Counted from the stretch's first letter, positions 1 through 8,193 are shown. The stretch: 57,637 nt of DNA from Streptomyces sp. JJ38 (GCF_019303475.1 NZ_JABLSI010000035.1:1-57637); one strand, 5' to 3'. Numbers and translations: made by a program. The notes: generated from the sequence alone by a model not told the origin.

Positions 1-54
1 GGAGGCGGTGCGCCCGGCGGAGGCGGTGCGCCGGGCGGAGGCGGCGCACGCGGC
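1..54 (+). repeat. Three 18-bp tandem repeats coding a Gly-rich leader
   Basis: Three consecutive 18-bp units encode GGGAPG, GGGAPG and GGGARG in the frame of the RpiR-type regulator. They probably form a disordered N-terminal tail and may continue to the left of the window. Confidence 0.6.
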
Positions 55-969
55 GGGGGACGGGCCGCGGGCCGGGGCGGGGACGCGCAGCGGCCCGATC
101 CGGCGGCGCTCGCGGCGAAGGTGCGCACGCTGGGCCCGAGCATGACGCGGTCCATGCAGCGCGTCGCCGAGGCGGTGGCGGGCGATCCGGCGGGCTGCGC
201 CACACTGACGGTGACCGGGCTCGCCGAGCGGACCGGCACGAGCGAGGCGACCGTCGTGCGCACGTCCCGGGTGCTGGGCTATCCGGGGTACCGGGACCTG
301 CGGCTCGCGCTCGCCGGGCTGGCGGCCCAGCAGGCCTCCGGGGCGGCGCCGGCCGTCACCGCGGACATCGCGGTGGACGACCCGATCGGCGACGTCATCG
401 CCAAGCTCGCCCGCGAGGAGCAGCAGACCCTCGCCGACACCGCCGTCACGCTCGACCCGGCGCAGGTGGAGGCTGCGGTCACGGCGCTCGCCGCCGCCCG
501 CAGGATCGACGTCTACGGCAGCGGGGCCTCCGGCCTCGTCGCCCAGGATCTGGTGCAGAAGCTGCTGCGCATCGGGCTGCTCGCCCACGCGCACGCCGAC
601 CCGCATCTCGCGGTCACCAACGCCGTCCAGCTCCGCCCCGGGGACGTGGCCATCGCCATCACGCACTCGGGCCGCACCGTCGACGTCATCGAGCCGCTGC
701 GGGTCGCCTTCGAGCACGGGGCGACGACGGTGGCGATCACCGGGCGTCCGGACGCCGAGGCCACCCAGTACGCGGACCACGTGCTGACGACGTCCACCGC
801 ACGCGAGAGCGAACTGCGCCCGGCGGCCATGTCGAGCCGGACGAGCCAGCTCCTCGTGGTGGACTGCCTGTTCGTGGGCGTCGCCCAGCGCACCTACGAC
901 ACCGCCGCGCCCGCGTTGGCCGCCTCCTACGAGGCGCTGGCCCACCGTCACACGCCCCCGCACCGCTGA
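1..969 (+). CDS. RpiR/MurR-family transcriptional regulator with SIS domain (5' end outside window)
   Basis: An N-terminal helix-turn-helix of the RpiR type (about 30-100 residues after the GTG at 121, with the segment TGTSEATVVR) is followed by a SIS sugar-phosphate-binding domain containing YGSGASG and ITHSGRT. RpiR proteins regulate sugar-phosphate metabolism; lying just upstream of murQ, this one probably senses a MurNAc- or GlcNAc-phosphate. The frame stays open to base 1 and the residues before the GTG at 121 (PAALAAKVRTL) read like the conserved start of this family, so I treat the gene as partial with its true start upstream. The visible leader is three 18-bp repeats coding GGGAPG-type hexapeptides. 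Family is clear; the ligand is inferred from context. Confidence 0.88.
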   Translation, partial: GGGAPGGGGAPGGGGARGGGRAAGRGGDAQRPDPAALAAKVRTLGPSMTRSMQRVAEAVAGDPAGCATLTVTGLAERTGTSEATVVRTSRVLGYPGYRDLRLALAGLAAQQASGAAPAVTADIAVDDPIGDVIAKLAREEQQTLADTAVTLDPAQVEAAVTALAAARRIDVYGSGASGLVAQDLVQKLLRIGLLAHAHADPHLAVTNAVQLRPGDVAIAITHSGRTVDVIEPLRVAFEHGATTVAITGRPDAEATQYADHVLTTSTARESELRPAAMSSRTSQLLVVDCLFVGVAQRTYDTAAPALAASYEALAHRHTPPHR

Positions 970-1031
970 TCCGACGCCGCATCAGCGTTCGTCCCCCAGC
1001 CCGCCGCCGCACAGAAAGAGCCCTGAGCCGC

Positions 1032-1958
1032 ATGACCTCCGACCGCGAGCTGCGCCGACAGCTCGACGTGCTCACCACCGAGGCGTTCCGCCCCGAGCTG
1101 GCCGAGATCGACAGGCTGCCCACCCTGGAGATCTGCGCTCTGATGAACGGCGAGGACGCCGGGATCCCCGCCGCGGTGGCCGCGAGCCTGCCGCAGCTCG
1201 CCGCCGCCATCGACGCCGTCGCCCTGCGCATGTCCGACGGAGGGCGCCTGGTCTACGCCGGGGCCGGTACCGCGGGGCGGCTCGGGGTGCTGGACGCGAG
1301 CGAGTGCCCGCCGACGTTCAACACGGCGCCCGGTGAGGTCGTCGGGCTGGTGGCCGGTGGCCTGGCCGCCTTCGCGACGCCGACCGAGGGCGCCGAGGAC
1401 CGGCCCGAGCTGGCCGTCGCCGACCTGGACGAGCTGAAGCTCACGGCCGCGGACACCGTCGTCGGCGTCTCCGCCTCCGGCCGCACGCCGTACGCCCTCG
1501 GTGCCGTGGAGCACGCCCGCGCCCTGGGGGCGCTGACGGTCGGGCTGGCCTGCAACGCGGGCTCCCCGCTGGCCGCGGCGGCCGAGCACGGCGTCGAGAT
1601 CGTCACCGGCCCCGAACTCATCACCGGCTCGACCCGGTTGAAGGCGGGCACCGCGCAGAAACTCGTCCTCAACATGATCTCGACGGTCACGATGATCCGG
1701 CTGGGCAAGACCTACGGGAACCTGATGGTCGACGTCCGGGCCTCGAACGCCAAGCTGCACGCCCGCTCCCGGCGCATCCTGGCCCTGGCCACGGACGCCG
1801 ACGACGAGGCCATCGAGGCCGCGCTCGCCGCCACCTCGGGCGAGGTCAAGCCCGCCCTGCTCATGCTGCTGACCGGGGCCGACGCCGCGACGGCCGCCCG
1901 CCACCTGGCCGAGGCGCACGGGCACCTCCGACCCGCCGTGGACGCGGCACGGCGGTGA
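1032..1958 (+). CDS. murQ: N-acetylmuramic acid 6-phosphate etherase
   Basis: MurQ cleaves the lactyl ether of MurNAc-6-phosphate to give GlcNAc-6-phosphate and D-lactate in cytosolic cell-wall recycling. The 308-residue length is normal. Family motifs seen: LPTLEICALMN near residue 30, the sugar-phosphate loop YAGAGTAGRLGVLDASECPPT near 75-95, GVSASGRTPYALGA near 150, and the GSTRLKAGTAQKLVLNMIST segment near 200. It lies 62 bp after the RpiR-type regulator on the same strand, so the pair is probably an operon or regulatory unit. A GlcNAc-6-phosphate product would feed the NagA encoded at 28346-29542. The ATG at 1032 gives the expected N-terminus. Confidence 0.95.
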   Translation: MTSDRELRRQLDVLTTEAFRPELAEIDRLPTLEICALMNGEDAGIPAAVAASLPQLAAAIDAVALRMSDGGRLVYAGAGTAGRLGVLDASECPPTFNTAPGEVVGLVAGGLAAFATPTEGAEDRPELAVADLDELKLTAADTVVGVSASGRTPYALGAVEHARALGALTVGLACNAGSPLAAAAEHGVEIVTGPELITGSTRLKAGTAQKLVLNMISTVTMIRLGKTYGNLMVDVRASNAKLHARSRRILALATDADDEAIEAALAATSGEVKPALLMLLTGADAATAARHLAEAHGHLRPAVDAARR

Positions 1959-2074
1959 CCGGCCTCCGCCGGGCCTTCGGCCGATGCCGGTACGCGGCTC
2001 GGTGGCGGGAAGACCATCACCCCCGTTTCTCCAGCGCTCCGGGCCCGCTGGCGGAGGCCCGTCGGACCCGCGCG

Positions 2075-3289
2075 TCATGCCGACGGGCCGGGAAGCCACA
2101 GGTCGGGGCCGAAGACCTCGTAGCGGATCCGCCGCGCCGGAACGCCGGAACGCAACAGCCGTCCCCGTACGTCGCGCATGAACGGCAGCGGCCCGCACAG
2201 GAAGACGAGGGCGCCCTCGGGCAGTTCGATGCCGTCGAGATCCATCAGGCCGGCGCGGGCCGCGGGGTCCTCCCAGCTCGCCCTCTCGTACCAGAAGACG
2301 GCCGTGGCCGCCGGCAGTCGGCGGGTCAGCTCGCTCGTCTCGGCGCGCAGCGCGTGGTCGGCCGGGGAGCGGTCGGCGTGCAGGACGAGGACCGGGCGGG
2401 TGGCGCCGATGCCGGCCAGGTGGGCGAGGATGCCGCACATGGGGGTGCCGCCGATGCCCGCCGAGATCAGGACCACGGGAGTGGCGGCGTCGGCGGGGTC
2501 ATCGAGGAAGACATCCCCGAAGGGGGCGGAGAGCGTCAGCTGGTCACCCTCGTGGACGTGGTCGTGCAGCAGGTTGGACACCTCGCCGTCCGGCGCCCCG
2601 GCCGTTCCCGTGACCCGCTTCACGGTGATGCGACGGGTGTCGCCGCCTGGGTCTGAGGACAGGCTGTACTGACGCAGCTGGTGCACTCCGTCGGACATCA
2701 GGACACGCACGCTGACGTACTGGCCCGCCCGTGCCCGCGGCGCGGGCAGACCGTCGGCCGGCCGGAGCACGAAGGAGACCACGTCGGAGGTCTCGGCGCG
2801 GCGCTCGGCGACCGTCCACCGCCGCCACACCTCGCCGGGCTCGACACCGGCCTCCTGATAGAGGCGGGCCTCACGGCTCATCAGGGCATTGGCCATGAGC
2901 CAGTACACCTCGTCCCAGGCCGCGGACACCGTCGGCGTGACGGCGTCGCCGAGTACCTCGGCCATGGCGCCGAACAGGTACTTGTGCACGATCGCGTACT
3001 GGTCGTCCGTGACCCCGACAGCGGCGTGCTTGTGCGCGACACGTTCCAGCAGCACGTCCGGGCGGGTTTCGGGGTCGCCCAGCAGGGCCGCCGCGAACCC
3101 GGCGACCGAGCCGGCCAGGGCGCGGCTCTGGGCGCCGCTGGCCTGATTGCCGCGGTTGAACATCCCGTCCAAAAGCTCTGGCCGGTCGTGGAACATCTCG
3201 CGGTAGAAGACGGTCGTGATCTCGTCGAGCGCGCGGGTCACGGCAGGCAGGGTGGTACGCACCACGGCGGCGGATTCCACGGACAGCAT
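2075..3289 (-). CDS. hmp: Flavohemoglobin, nitric oxide dioxygenase
   Basis: This 404-residue protein has a globin domain (residues 1-135: Tyr in VFYREMF, Gln in NRGNQASG, proximal-His region HKHAAVGVTDDQY), then a ferredoxin-reductase FAD domain with RQYSLSS, then an NAD(P)H domain with SAGIGGTPM and VFLCGPLPFM. It converts NO plus O2 to nitrate in the cytosol using NAD(P)H. The frame is open further upstream, but the ATG at 3289 is preceded by a strong AGGGAGG site and starts with the typical MLSVESAAVV. It is transcribed divergently from the DevR-like regulator, and the shared 435-bp gap carries two GGG-N8-CCC motifs, so NO- or hypoxia-linked control is likely. Confidence 0.95.
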   Translation of the reverse strand: MLSVESAAVVRTTLPAVTRALDEITTVFYREMFHDRPELLDGMFNRGNQASGAQSRALAGSVAGFAAALLGDPETRPDVLLERVAHKHAAVGVTDDQYAIVHKYLFGAMAEVLGDAVTPTVSAAWDEVYWLMANALMSREARLYQEAGVEPGEVWRRWTVAERRAETSDVVSFVLRPADGLPAPRARAGQYVSVRVLMSDGVHQLRQYSLSSDPGGDTRRITVKRVTGTAGAPDGEVSNLLHDHVHEGDQLTLSAPFGDVFLDDPADAATPVVLISAGIGGTPMCGILAHLAGIGATRPVLVLHADRSPADHALRAETSELTRRLPAATAVFWYERASWEDPAARAGLMDLDGIELPEGALVFLCGPLPFMRDVRGRLLRSGVPARRIRYEVFGPDLWLPGPSA

Positions 3290-3410
3290 GAAGCCTCCCT
3301 GGCTGAGGGCGGGGGGTCGGTGCCGCAACACGTCATGTCGGGCGGCGTCTCTTGTGTGTAGCAGGCACCTTCCGCGTTTCAGCCCGGTTCCGGGGGCGCT
3401 GGGCGATGAA

Positions 3411-3424
3411 GGGACGAACGGCCC
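3411..3424. promoter_or_regulatory. Candidate DevR/OsdR-type box, copy 1
   Basis: GGGACGAACGGCCC is an imperfect dyad of the form GGG-N8-CCC, 122 bp from the flavohemoglobin start. It resembles the GGGAC...GTCCC core of mycobacterial DosR boxes and the other copies at 3602, 5364 and 5434. Binding is inferred. Confidence 0.35.
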
Positions 3425-3601
3425 GGGGATCTGTGCCCCGACCGTCCCGGACCGGGCCGCGTTCGGGGGGACGCTCGGCGCCACGAACGACCCGCGTCCG
3501 GCCCTGTCTCCGCGGGGGCCGCGGGTTCGCCACGACCGGGCGCGGCCGCTCCCTCGGCGCCCGGTCGCGGCCCGGCCGCCGAGGGAGCGGCGCCCGGAGT
3601 G

Positions 3602-3615
3602 GGGCCGACCGGCCC
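3602..3615. promoter_or_regulatory. Candidate DevR/OsdR-type box, copy 2
   Basis: GGGCCGACCGGCCC lies 110 bp before the response-regulator ATG. The identical 14-mer recurs at 5364-5377 in front of the PPOX-type gene. The rest of the 3290-3724 intergenic stretch shows no gene. Confidence 0.4.
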
Positions 3616-3724
3616 TGGCCCTTCGGCCCTCGGTGGCGGAGCATCTACGGAAGGGCGCCGACGGGCTTCGCTCAGCGGTCCGAGTCCGGTGCCCGGAAGT
3701 GGCCGACAGAACAAGGAGCACTCG

Positions 3725-4417
3725 ATGGCGGACGGCCAGCCCCCCGCTCTGCACACCCCGATCCGGGTCTTCCTGCTGGACGACCACGAGGTCGTACGGC
3801 GCGGCGTGCACGACATGCTGGACGACGAACCCGACATCACCGTCGTGGGCGAGGCCGCCACGGTCGAACAGGCTCTGGTGCGGGTCCCCGCCCTACGTCC
3901 GCACGTGGCCGTCCTGGACGTCCGCCTGCCCGACGGGGACGGCGTGACGGTCTGCCGGGAGCTGCGCTCGCGGATGCCGGAGCTGGCCTGCCTGATGCTG
4001 ACGTCGTTCGACGACGAGGAGGCCCTGCTGGACTCGGTCATGGCGGGGGCGGCCGGGTACGTCCTGAAGCAGATCCATGGTTCGGATCTGGTGTCGGCGG
4101 TCCGAACGATCGCCCGGGGGCAGTCCATGCTCGACCCGAGCGCGGCCGCCCGGCTGATGGCCCGGCTGCGCCAGAACCAGCAGCCGGATCCCGAACCTGA
4201 GACGTTGCCGGGGCTGACGGACCGGGAACGGGAGATCCTGGACCTGATCGGTGAAGGGCTGACCAACCGCCAGATCGGTCAGCGGCTGTACCTCGCCGAG
4301 AAGACGGTCAAGAACCACATCTCCCGGCTACTGGCGAAACTGGGCGTCGAACGCCGTGTCCAGGCCGCGGTCATCGCCACCCAGGCCCGGGACCGGCTCC
4401 GGCAGGAAGGCGCCTGA
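3725..4417 (+). CDS. NarL/DevR-family response regulator
   Basis: A 230-residue two-component regulator. The receiver domain spans residues 12-130 with the acidic pair DD at 19-20, phospho-acceptor Asp65 in VLDVRLPDGDG, Thr/Ser near 94 and Lys in YVLKQ. A LuxR-type HTH occupies about 155-225 (LTDREREILDLIGEG, KTVKNHISRLLAKLGV). The ATG at 3725 has an AAGGAGC ribosome site. The matching DevS-like kinase is 1.4 kb downstream on the same strand; the pair resembles mycobacterial DevR-DevS and the Streptomyces OsdR-OsdK pair, which respond to hypoxia, NO or redox state. The flavohemoglobin alongside fits that role. The exact stimulus is not visible. Confidence 0.9.
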   Translation: MADGQPPALHTPIRVFLLDDHEVVRRGVHDMLDDEPDITVVGEAATVEQALVRVPALRPHVAVLDVRLPDGDGVTVCRELRSRMPELACLMLTSFDDEEALLDSVMAGAAGYVLKQIHGSDLVSAVRTIARGQSMLDPSAAARLMARLRQNQQPDPEPETLPGLTDREREILDLIGEGLTNRQIGQRLYLAEKTVKNHISRLLAKLGVERRVQAAVIATQARDRLRQEGA

Positions 4418-4518
4418 GCCACGGGGCGCGATCGTGCCGGATCGGATCCGGGCTCGGCCGTTCGGTCCGGGCGGTCAGGTCCGGCGCGTGGGCGCCCCGG
4501 CCGGCACACCGCGCCGCC

Positions 4519-4590
4519 GGTAGACGGCCAGACCGCGAAGAGGAGGAAGGCGCTGAGAGCGTGTAGCTGGAACAGCAGGGGAGGGCGGAA
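4519..4590 (-). pseudogene. Possible narI relic (nitrate reductase gamma subunit C-terminal fragment)
   Basis: On the minus strand about 24 codons read FRPPLLFQLHALSAFLLFAV then WPST. From memory this resembles the NarI helix with PLLYQLHALAAFLLFALWPFTR. Upstream and downstream the similarity stops at once, there is no complete open frame, and the conserved WPFTRLVH is broken after WP. The remaining 4418-4899 stretch, between two convergent genes, shows nothing else. I read it as a decayed nitrate-respiration gene; chance similarity is possible for so short a piece. Confidence 0.4.
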
Positions 4591-4899
4591 TTCCGGCCCA
4601 GGCGCATCAGGTGCAACAGGGCCCATCGGCCCTGGTGTTGAGGGCCGGTCAGCCGAAGACCCGCCTGGTGCGGACAACGCATGCTGGTTGCCGACCGAAC
4701 CGCGGACGCCCGCCCATGCGACCGCGTGGTGTGCCCGCCAGGCGGCGTAGTCCCCCCGTCTCGGCTGCCGCGGGCCCAGCGCGTACGGGAGGCGGCCCCG
4801 GTTCGGTGGGTGTGTCCGGCCCGGCCTCTCCGATCGGCCGGGCACACCCTCTTCGCGCTGTCGGCGCCCCGTGCACCGATGGAGCCGCTCCGGGTGAGG

Positions 4900-5328
4900 T
4901 CACCACAGGCCGTGAGCCCCTCCGACCCCCCGCCCGGTGACGACTTCCGACTCGACGCGCACGAACACCCCGGCCCCACCTCCCAGGGGCGTCCAGGGCA
5001 GCGGGTCGGCCCTCGACAGCCGCGCGTGCGCGGCGGGATCGGTCACCACGGTGGCCCGCCCGGTGACGACCACGCTCCAACCGGACCGGGTGGCCACGTC
5101 GAACTCGTCCGCCTCGAAGGCGACCACGGCGCCGTCGACGGCCCTGATGAGGTCGGAGCCCGGCACCGTGTGGAACAGGACGGAAGCGTCCGAGTCCATC
5201 GAGAAGTTGACGGGGAGAATCGCGGGCAGTGCCTGCTGGGTGTAGACCACGCGGCCGATCGGCACCTTGGCCAGGAGGCGCAGACATACCTGCCGGTCGA
5301 GTGCGCGAAAGGTGTCGTTCCGGACCAT
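4900..5328 (-). CDS. Pyridoxamine 5'-phosphate oxidase-fold protein (Pyridox_ox_2-like)
   Basis: A 142-residue split-barrel flavin-binding-type protein. Typical family segments are the N-terminal LLAKVPIGRVVYTQQALPAI, then VNFSMDSDASVLFHT, PGSDLIRAVDG and VAFEADEFDVATRSGWSVVV. Such proteins bind FMN, F420 or heme, and in Streptomyces they often sit in stress clusters with universal stress proteins and DevR-type regulators; the substrate is unknown. The frame extends upstream to 5586, but that part is Pro/Gly/Arg-rich shadow, so the ATG at 5328 (MVRNDTFRALDRQ) is chosen although its ribosome site is weak. A GGG-N8-CCC motif lies 36 bp upstream. Confidence 0.85.
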   Translation of the reverse strand: MVRNDTFRALDRQVCLRLLAKVPIGRVVYTQQALPAILPVNFSMDSDASVLFHTVPGSDLIRAVDGAVVAFEADEFDVATRSGWSVVVTGRATVVTDPAAHARLSRADPLPWTPLGGGAGVFVRVESEVVTGRGVGGAHGLW

Positions 5329-5363
5329 CGGTTCATCGTCCCCGGCGCCGTGGCCACGGAGTA

Positions 5364-5377
5364 GGGCCGACCGGCCC
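5364..5377. promoter_or_regulatory. Candidate DevR/OsdR-type box, copy 3
   Basis: GGGCCGACCGGCCC, identical to the motif at 3602-3615, lies 36 bp upstream of the PPOX-type gene start, a usual activator position. Confidence 0.42.
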
Positions 5378-5433
5378 CACTCCTGCGAGGGGCCGCTGGG
5401 CCCGCCCGCCCCGGGGCCGACCGCCCGACGGCA

Positions 5434-5447
5434 GGGACCGACGGCCC
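5434..5447. promoter_or_regulatory. Candidate DevR/OsdR-type box, copy 4
   Basis: GGGACCGACGGCCC is the fourth GGG-N8-CCC motif near the two-component genes, 106 bp upstream of the PPOX-type start. It is weaker support than the exact pair at 3602 and 5364. Confidence 0.3.
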
Positions 5448-5526
5448 AAGCCCCGCCGTCACCCGCCGCGGTCCTGCTGTCCGACGCGCCCGGCCGCCTG
5501 GCACCGGCCGAGTCGCTCAGCCACCG

Positions 5527-5645
5527 TCTGACCACCACGGCGAGGCTGCCCATCACCTGGCAGGCTTCCGCACCGTACGCGGTCACGTTCGGCGGCCATG
5601 TGGCCTTCTCCGTCTATCTGCCCACCTACCTCAGGACGGTCGTGG
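5527..5645 (+). pseudogene. Relic of a NarK-like nitrate/nitrite MFS transporter
   Basis: About 25 in-frame codons (5567-5638) read APYAVTFGGHVAFSVYLPTY followed by LRT. From memory this is the first helix segment of actinobacterial NarK-type transporters (YAVTFGGFVAFSVYLPTYLKT). The similarity starts and ends abruptly and is followed by low-complexity Pro/Ser/Arg translation, so no functional transporter remains. Together with the NarI-like fragment at 4519 it suggests a decayed nitrate-respiration locus. No intact gene is seen in 5329-5841. Confidence 0.55.
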
Positions 5646-5841
5646 CGGGCGCCGTCGCCCGGGCGCACCCCGGACCGCGGTCGTCCCGTCCCTCCTCGTC
5701 ATCCGGTGGGGTGACCCGACCGCCACCGGCAGCCTCCCGTCCCGCGGCCTCCGGTCCGCCGCATGTCCCTTTGATCCGAACCGCTACCGTGACCCGCGGC
5801 GGCACGACTGCCGGAAGGCGCGCGGGCATGGAGGATCAGCG

Positions 5842-7590
5842 GTGCGAAGCTCGGAAGGGGCGGGAGAAGCGGCGCGTGTACGGCTGCCGCAACTGCGGCT
5901 GGATGAGCTGCTGGAGGAGTTGCAGGCCCGCCTGGACGCGGCCCGCGGCACCCGGGACCGGGTGCACAGTCTCCTGGAGGCCGTGCTGTCCGTCGGGCGT
6001 GAGCTGAATCTGGAAGAAGTGCTGCACAGCATCGTCGAAGCGGCGGCGGCCCTGGTGGACGCCGAGTACGCGGCGCTCGGGGTGATCGGCCCGGACGGCA
6101 GGCGTCTGTCCGCCTTCTACACGGTGGGCATAGACGAGGAACGGATCGAGCGCATAGGCGACTTCCCCGAAGGACACGGCATCCTCGGCGAACTCATCCG
6201 CCATCCCGAGCCGCTGCGCCTGCCGAAGCTCTCCGAGCACCCCGCCTCCTACGGGTTCCCCCGGCACCATCCGCCGATGAACACCTTCCTCGGCGTCCCC
6301 ATCCGGGTGCGCGACCACGTCTTCGGCAATCTGTATCTGACCGAGAAGCGGGATGGGTTCCAGTTCGACGAGGAGGACGAGTCGGTGCTGGCCACCCTGG
6401 CCGTGGCGGCGGGTGTGGCCATCGACAACGCGCGGCTGTACGAGGAGTCACGGCTGCGGGAACGCTGGCTCCAGGCGAACGCGGAGATCACGCACACCCT
6501 GATGTCGGGCGCCGGCCAGCGTGACGTGCTGGCGCTGATCGCTGAGCGGGCGCGGGAGATCACGTCGGCCGCTCTCGGGGTGATCGCCGTGCCGGTACCG
6601 GGCACCGACACGCTTGCCGTGGAGCTGGCGATCGGGCAGGGGGCCGAGGCGCTGAGCGGCATGGTGCTGCCCGCGGAGGGCAGCCTCGTCGGCCAGGTCT
6701 TCGTCCAGGGCACCCCGGTGAGCACGCCGGACATGTCCAAGGACGAGCGCGTATCGGCTGGCTCTCCCGCGGATCTGGGCGGCCTCGGCCCGGCGGTGGC
6801 CGCGCCCATCGGTTCGAGCGGGGGTGTACGCGGCGTGGTCCTGCTGGCCAGCGAGACGGGCCGGCACGAGTTCACCGAGCAGGAGACGGAGTCCCTCCAG
6901 GTCTTCGCCGCGCAGGCGGCCGTCGCCATGGAGCTGGCAGAGCGCCGCAAGGACGCCGAACAGATCGCGTTGCTGGAAGACCGCGACCGGATCGCCCGCG
7001 ACCTGCACGACCTGGCGATCCAGCGGCTGTTCGCCACCGGGATGACGCTGCAGAGCGCAGGCCGCGTGATCGAACACGAGGCGGCTTCGGAGCGGGTGCT
7101 GCGGGCGGTGGGCGATCTCGACGAGACCATCAAGATCATCAGGTCGACGATCTTCGGCCTGCGCTCTCGGGGCGACGACGCGGCGTCGGCCCTCCGGGCG
7201 CGAGTGGTGCGGGCGGTCGACGAAGCGGCACCCGTGCTGGGCTTCGCCCCCGGCGTCCGTATGGAGGGCCTGCTCGACACGCATGTTCCCCGGGCGACGG
7301 CCGACCACGTCATGGCCGTCCTGTCCGAGTCCCTGACGAACATCGCCCGTCACGCCCGCGCCGACCGCGCCGAGGTAGCGCTCGAGACCGACGGCAGGCT
7401 GGTCCGGCTCACCGTCACCGACAACGGTGCGGGCATCGCGCCCGGGGGCCGACGAAGCGGGCTGCGCAACATGGAGGAACGCGCGCACCAGCTCGGTGGG
7501 GCCATGCGGGCGGGCAGCCCGGAGGACGGGGGTACCCATCTCGTCTGGTGGGTACCCCTACGGCCGTCCGGGGACGTGGAGCGAACCTGA
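5842..7590 (+). CDS. DevS/DosS-like GAF-GAF sensor histidine kinase
   Basis: A 582-residue cytosolic kinase without membrane helices. GAF-A spans about 55-200, GAF-B about 222-365, then a HisKA_3 dimerization domain with DRDRIARDLHDLAIQRLF (phospho-acceptor His389) and a HATPase domain (SESLTNIARHARA, TDNGAGI, SGLRNMEERA). GAF-A has GFPRHHPPMNTFLGVPIRVRD; in mycobacterial DevS the heme-ligating His lies in the equivalent GFPPHHPPM segment, so His142 or His143 is a candidate heme ligand and O2, NO or CO sensing is plausible. The GTG at 5842 has a GGAGG site 8 nt upstream. It is the likely partner of the regulator at 3725. Confidence 0.93.
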   Translation: MRSSEGAGEAARVRLPQLRLDELLEELQARLDAARGTRDRVHSLLEAVLSVGRELNLEEVLHSIVEAAAALVDAEYAALGVIGPDGRRLSAFYTVGIDEERIERIGDFPEGHGILGELIRHPEPLRLPKLSEHPASYGFPRHHPPMNTFLGVPIRVRDHVFGNLYLTEKRDGFQFDEEDESVLATLAVAAGVAIDNARLYEESRLRERWLQANAEITHTLMSGAGQRDVLALIAERAREITSAALGVIAVPVPGTDTLAVELAIGQGAEALSGMVLPAEGSLVGQVFVQGTPVSTPDMSKDERVSAGSPADLGGLGPAVAAPIGSSGGVRGVVLLASETGRHEFTEQETESLQVFAAQAAVAMELAERRKDAEQIALLEDRDRIARDLHDLAIQRLFATGMTLQSAGRVIEHEAASERVLRAVGDLDETIKIIRSTIFGLRSRGDDAASALRARVVRAVDEAAPVLGFAPGVRMEGLLDTHVPRATADHVMAVLSESLTNIARHARADRAEVALETDGRLVRLTVTDNGAGIAPGGRRSGLRNMEERAHQLGGAMRAGSPEDGGTHLVWWVPLRPSGDVERT

Positions 7591-7676
7591 CCGCCGGTTG
7601 GCGACCGACCGTACCCGCTCGGTGGGGAGTTGGGCCATGACGTGCTCTCAGAGGAGCGGCCGTGGACCGACGGTGG

Positions 7677-8045
7677 TCACCGCCCCGGGCTCTGGGCGGC
7701 GAGGGACGCGCGTACCTCGTCCATGTCGAGCCCGCGGACACCCGTGACGACCTGTTCCAGCGCCTGGGGCGGCAGGGCGCCGGGCTGGGAGAAGACGAGA
7801 ATCCCCTCGCGAAAGGCCATCAGGGTCGGGATCGAGGCGATGTCGGCCGCAGCGGCCAGGGCCTTCTCCGCCTCGGTGTCGACCTTGCCGAAGACGATGT
7901 CCGGGTGGACCTCCGACGCCTTCTCGTAGACGGGGGCGAACATACGGCACGGCCCGCACCAGGCGGCCCAGAAGTCCACGAAGACGATGTCGTTGTCGGT
8001 GACGGTCTTCTCGAAGTCGGCGGCGGTCAGGGCTACGGTGCTCAT
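7677..8045 (-). CDS. trxA: Thioredoxin
   Basis: A 122-residue thioredoxin with the active site WAAWCGPCRMF (Cys-Gly-Pro-Cys at residues 30-33 or so) and the cis-Pro segment ASIPTLMAFREG. It reduces protein disulfides in the cytosol, recharged by thioredoxin reductase. It lies next to the redox-sensing kinase but on the opposite strand, convergent with it. A sigma-R-type promoter about 60 bp upstream (8104-8129) indicates induction by thiol oxidation. Slightly longer C-terminus than the classical 108-residue protein. Confidence 0.95.
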   Translation of the reverse strand: MSTVALTAADFEKTVTDNDIVFVDFWAAWCGPCRMFAPVYEKASEVHPDIVFGKVDTEAEKALAAAADIASIPTLMAFREGILVFSQPGALPPQALEQVVTGVRGLDMDEVRASLAAQSPGR

Positions 8046-8103
8046 CGGCTCATTTCCTTGTGCTTTCGCAGGTCATGGGAGGATCAACGCTCCCGTAGCG
8101 GTA

Positions 8104-8129
8104 AACACCGAACCATTCCGGAACATTCC
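8104..8129 (-). promoter_or_regulatory. Sigma-R-type promoter of trxA
   Basis: On the minus strand GGAAT (8129-8125), an 18-bp spacer and GTT (8106-8104) match the Streptomyces sigma-R consensus GGAAT-N18/19-GTT. The predicted transcript would start about 50 nt before the trxA ATG. Sigma-R is the thiol-oxidative-stress sigma factor whose classical targets include thioredoxin genes. Confidence 0.7.
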
Positions 8130-8193
8130 GCCCGATCGTGCGGGGCCGCGGATCGGACGAGGGCTGTCCGGCACCGTCGGCACGGGCCCCGGC

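Noticed and set aside
948..2438. Long minus-strand frame over murQ.
   Set aside because: MurQ on the plus strand has full family motifs; the antisense translation is low-complexity.
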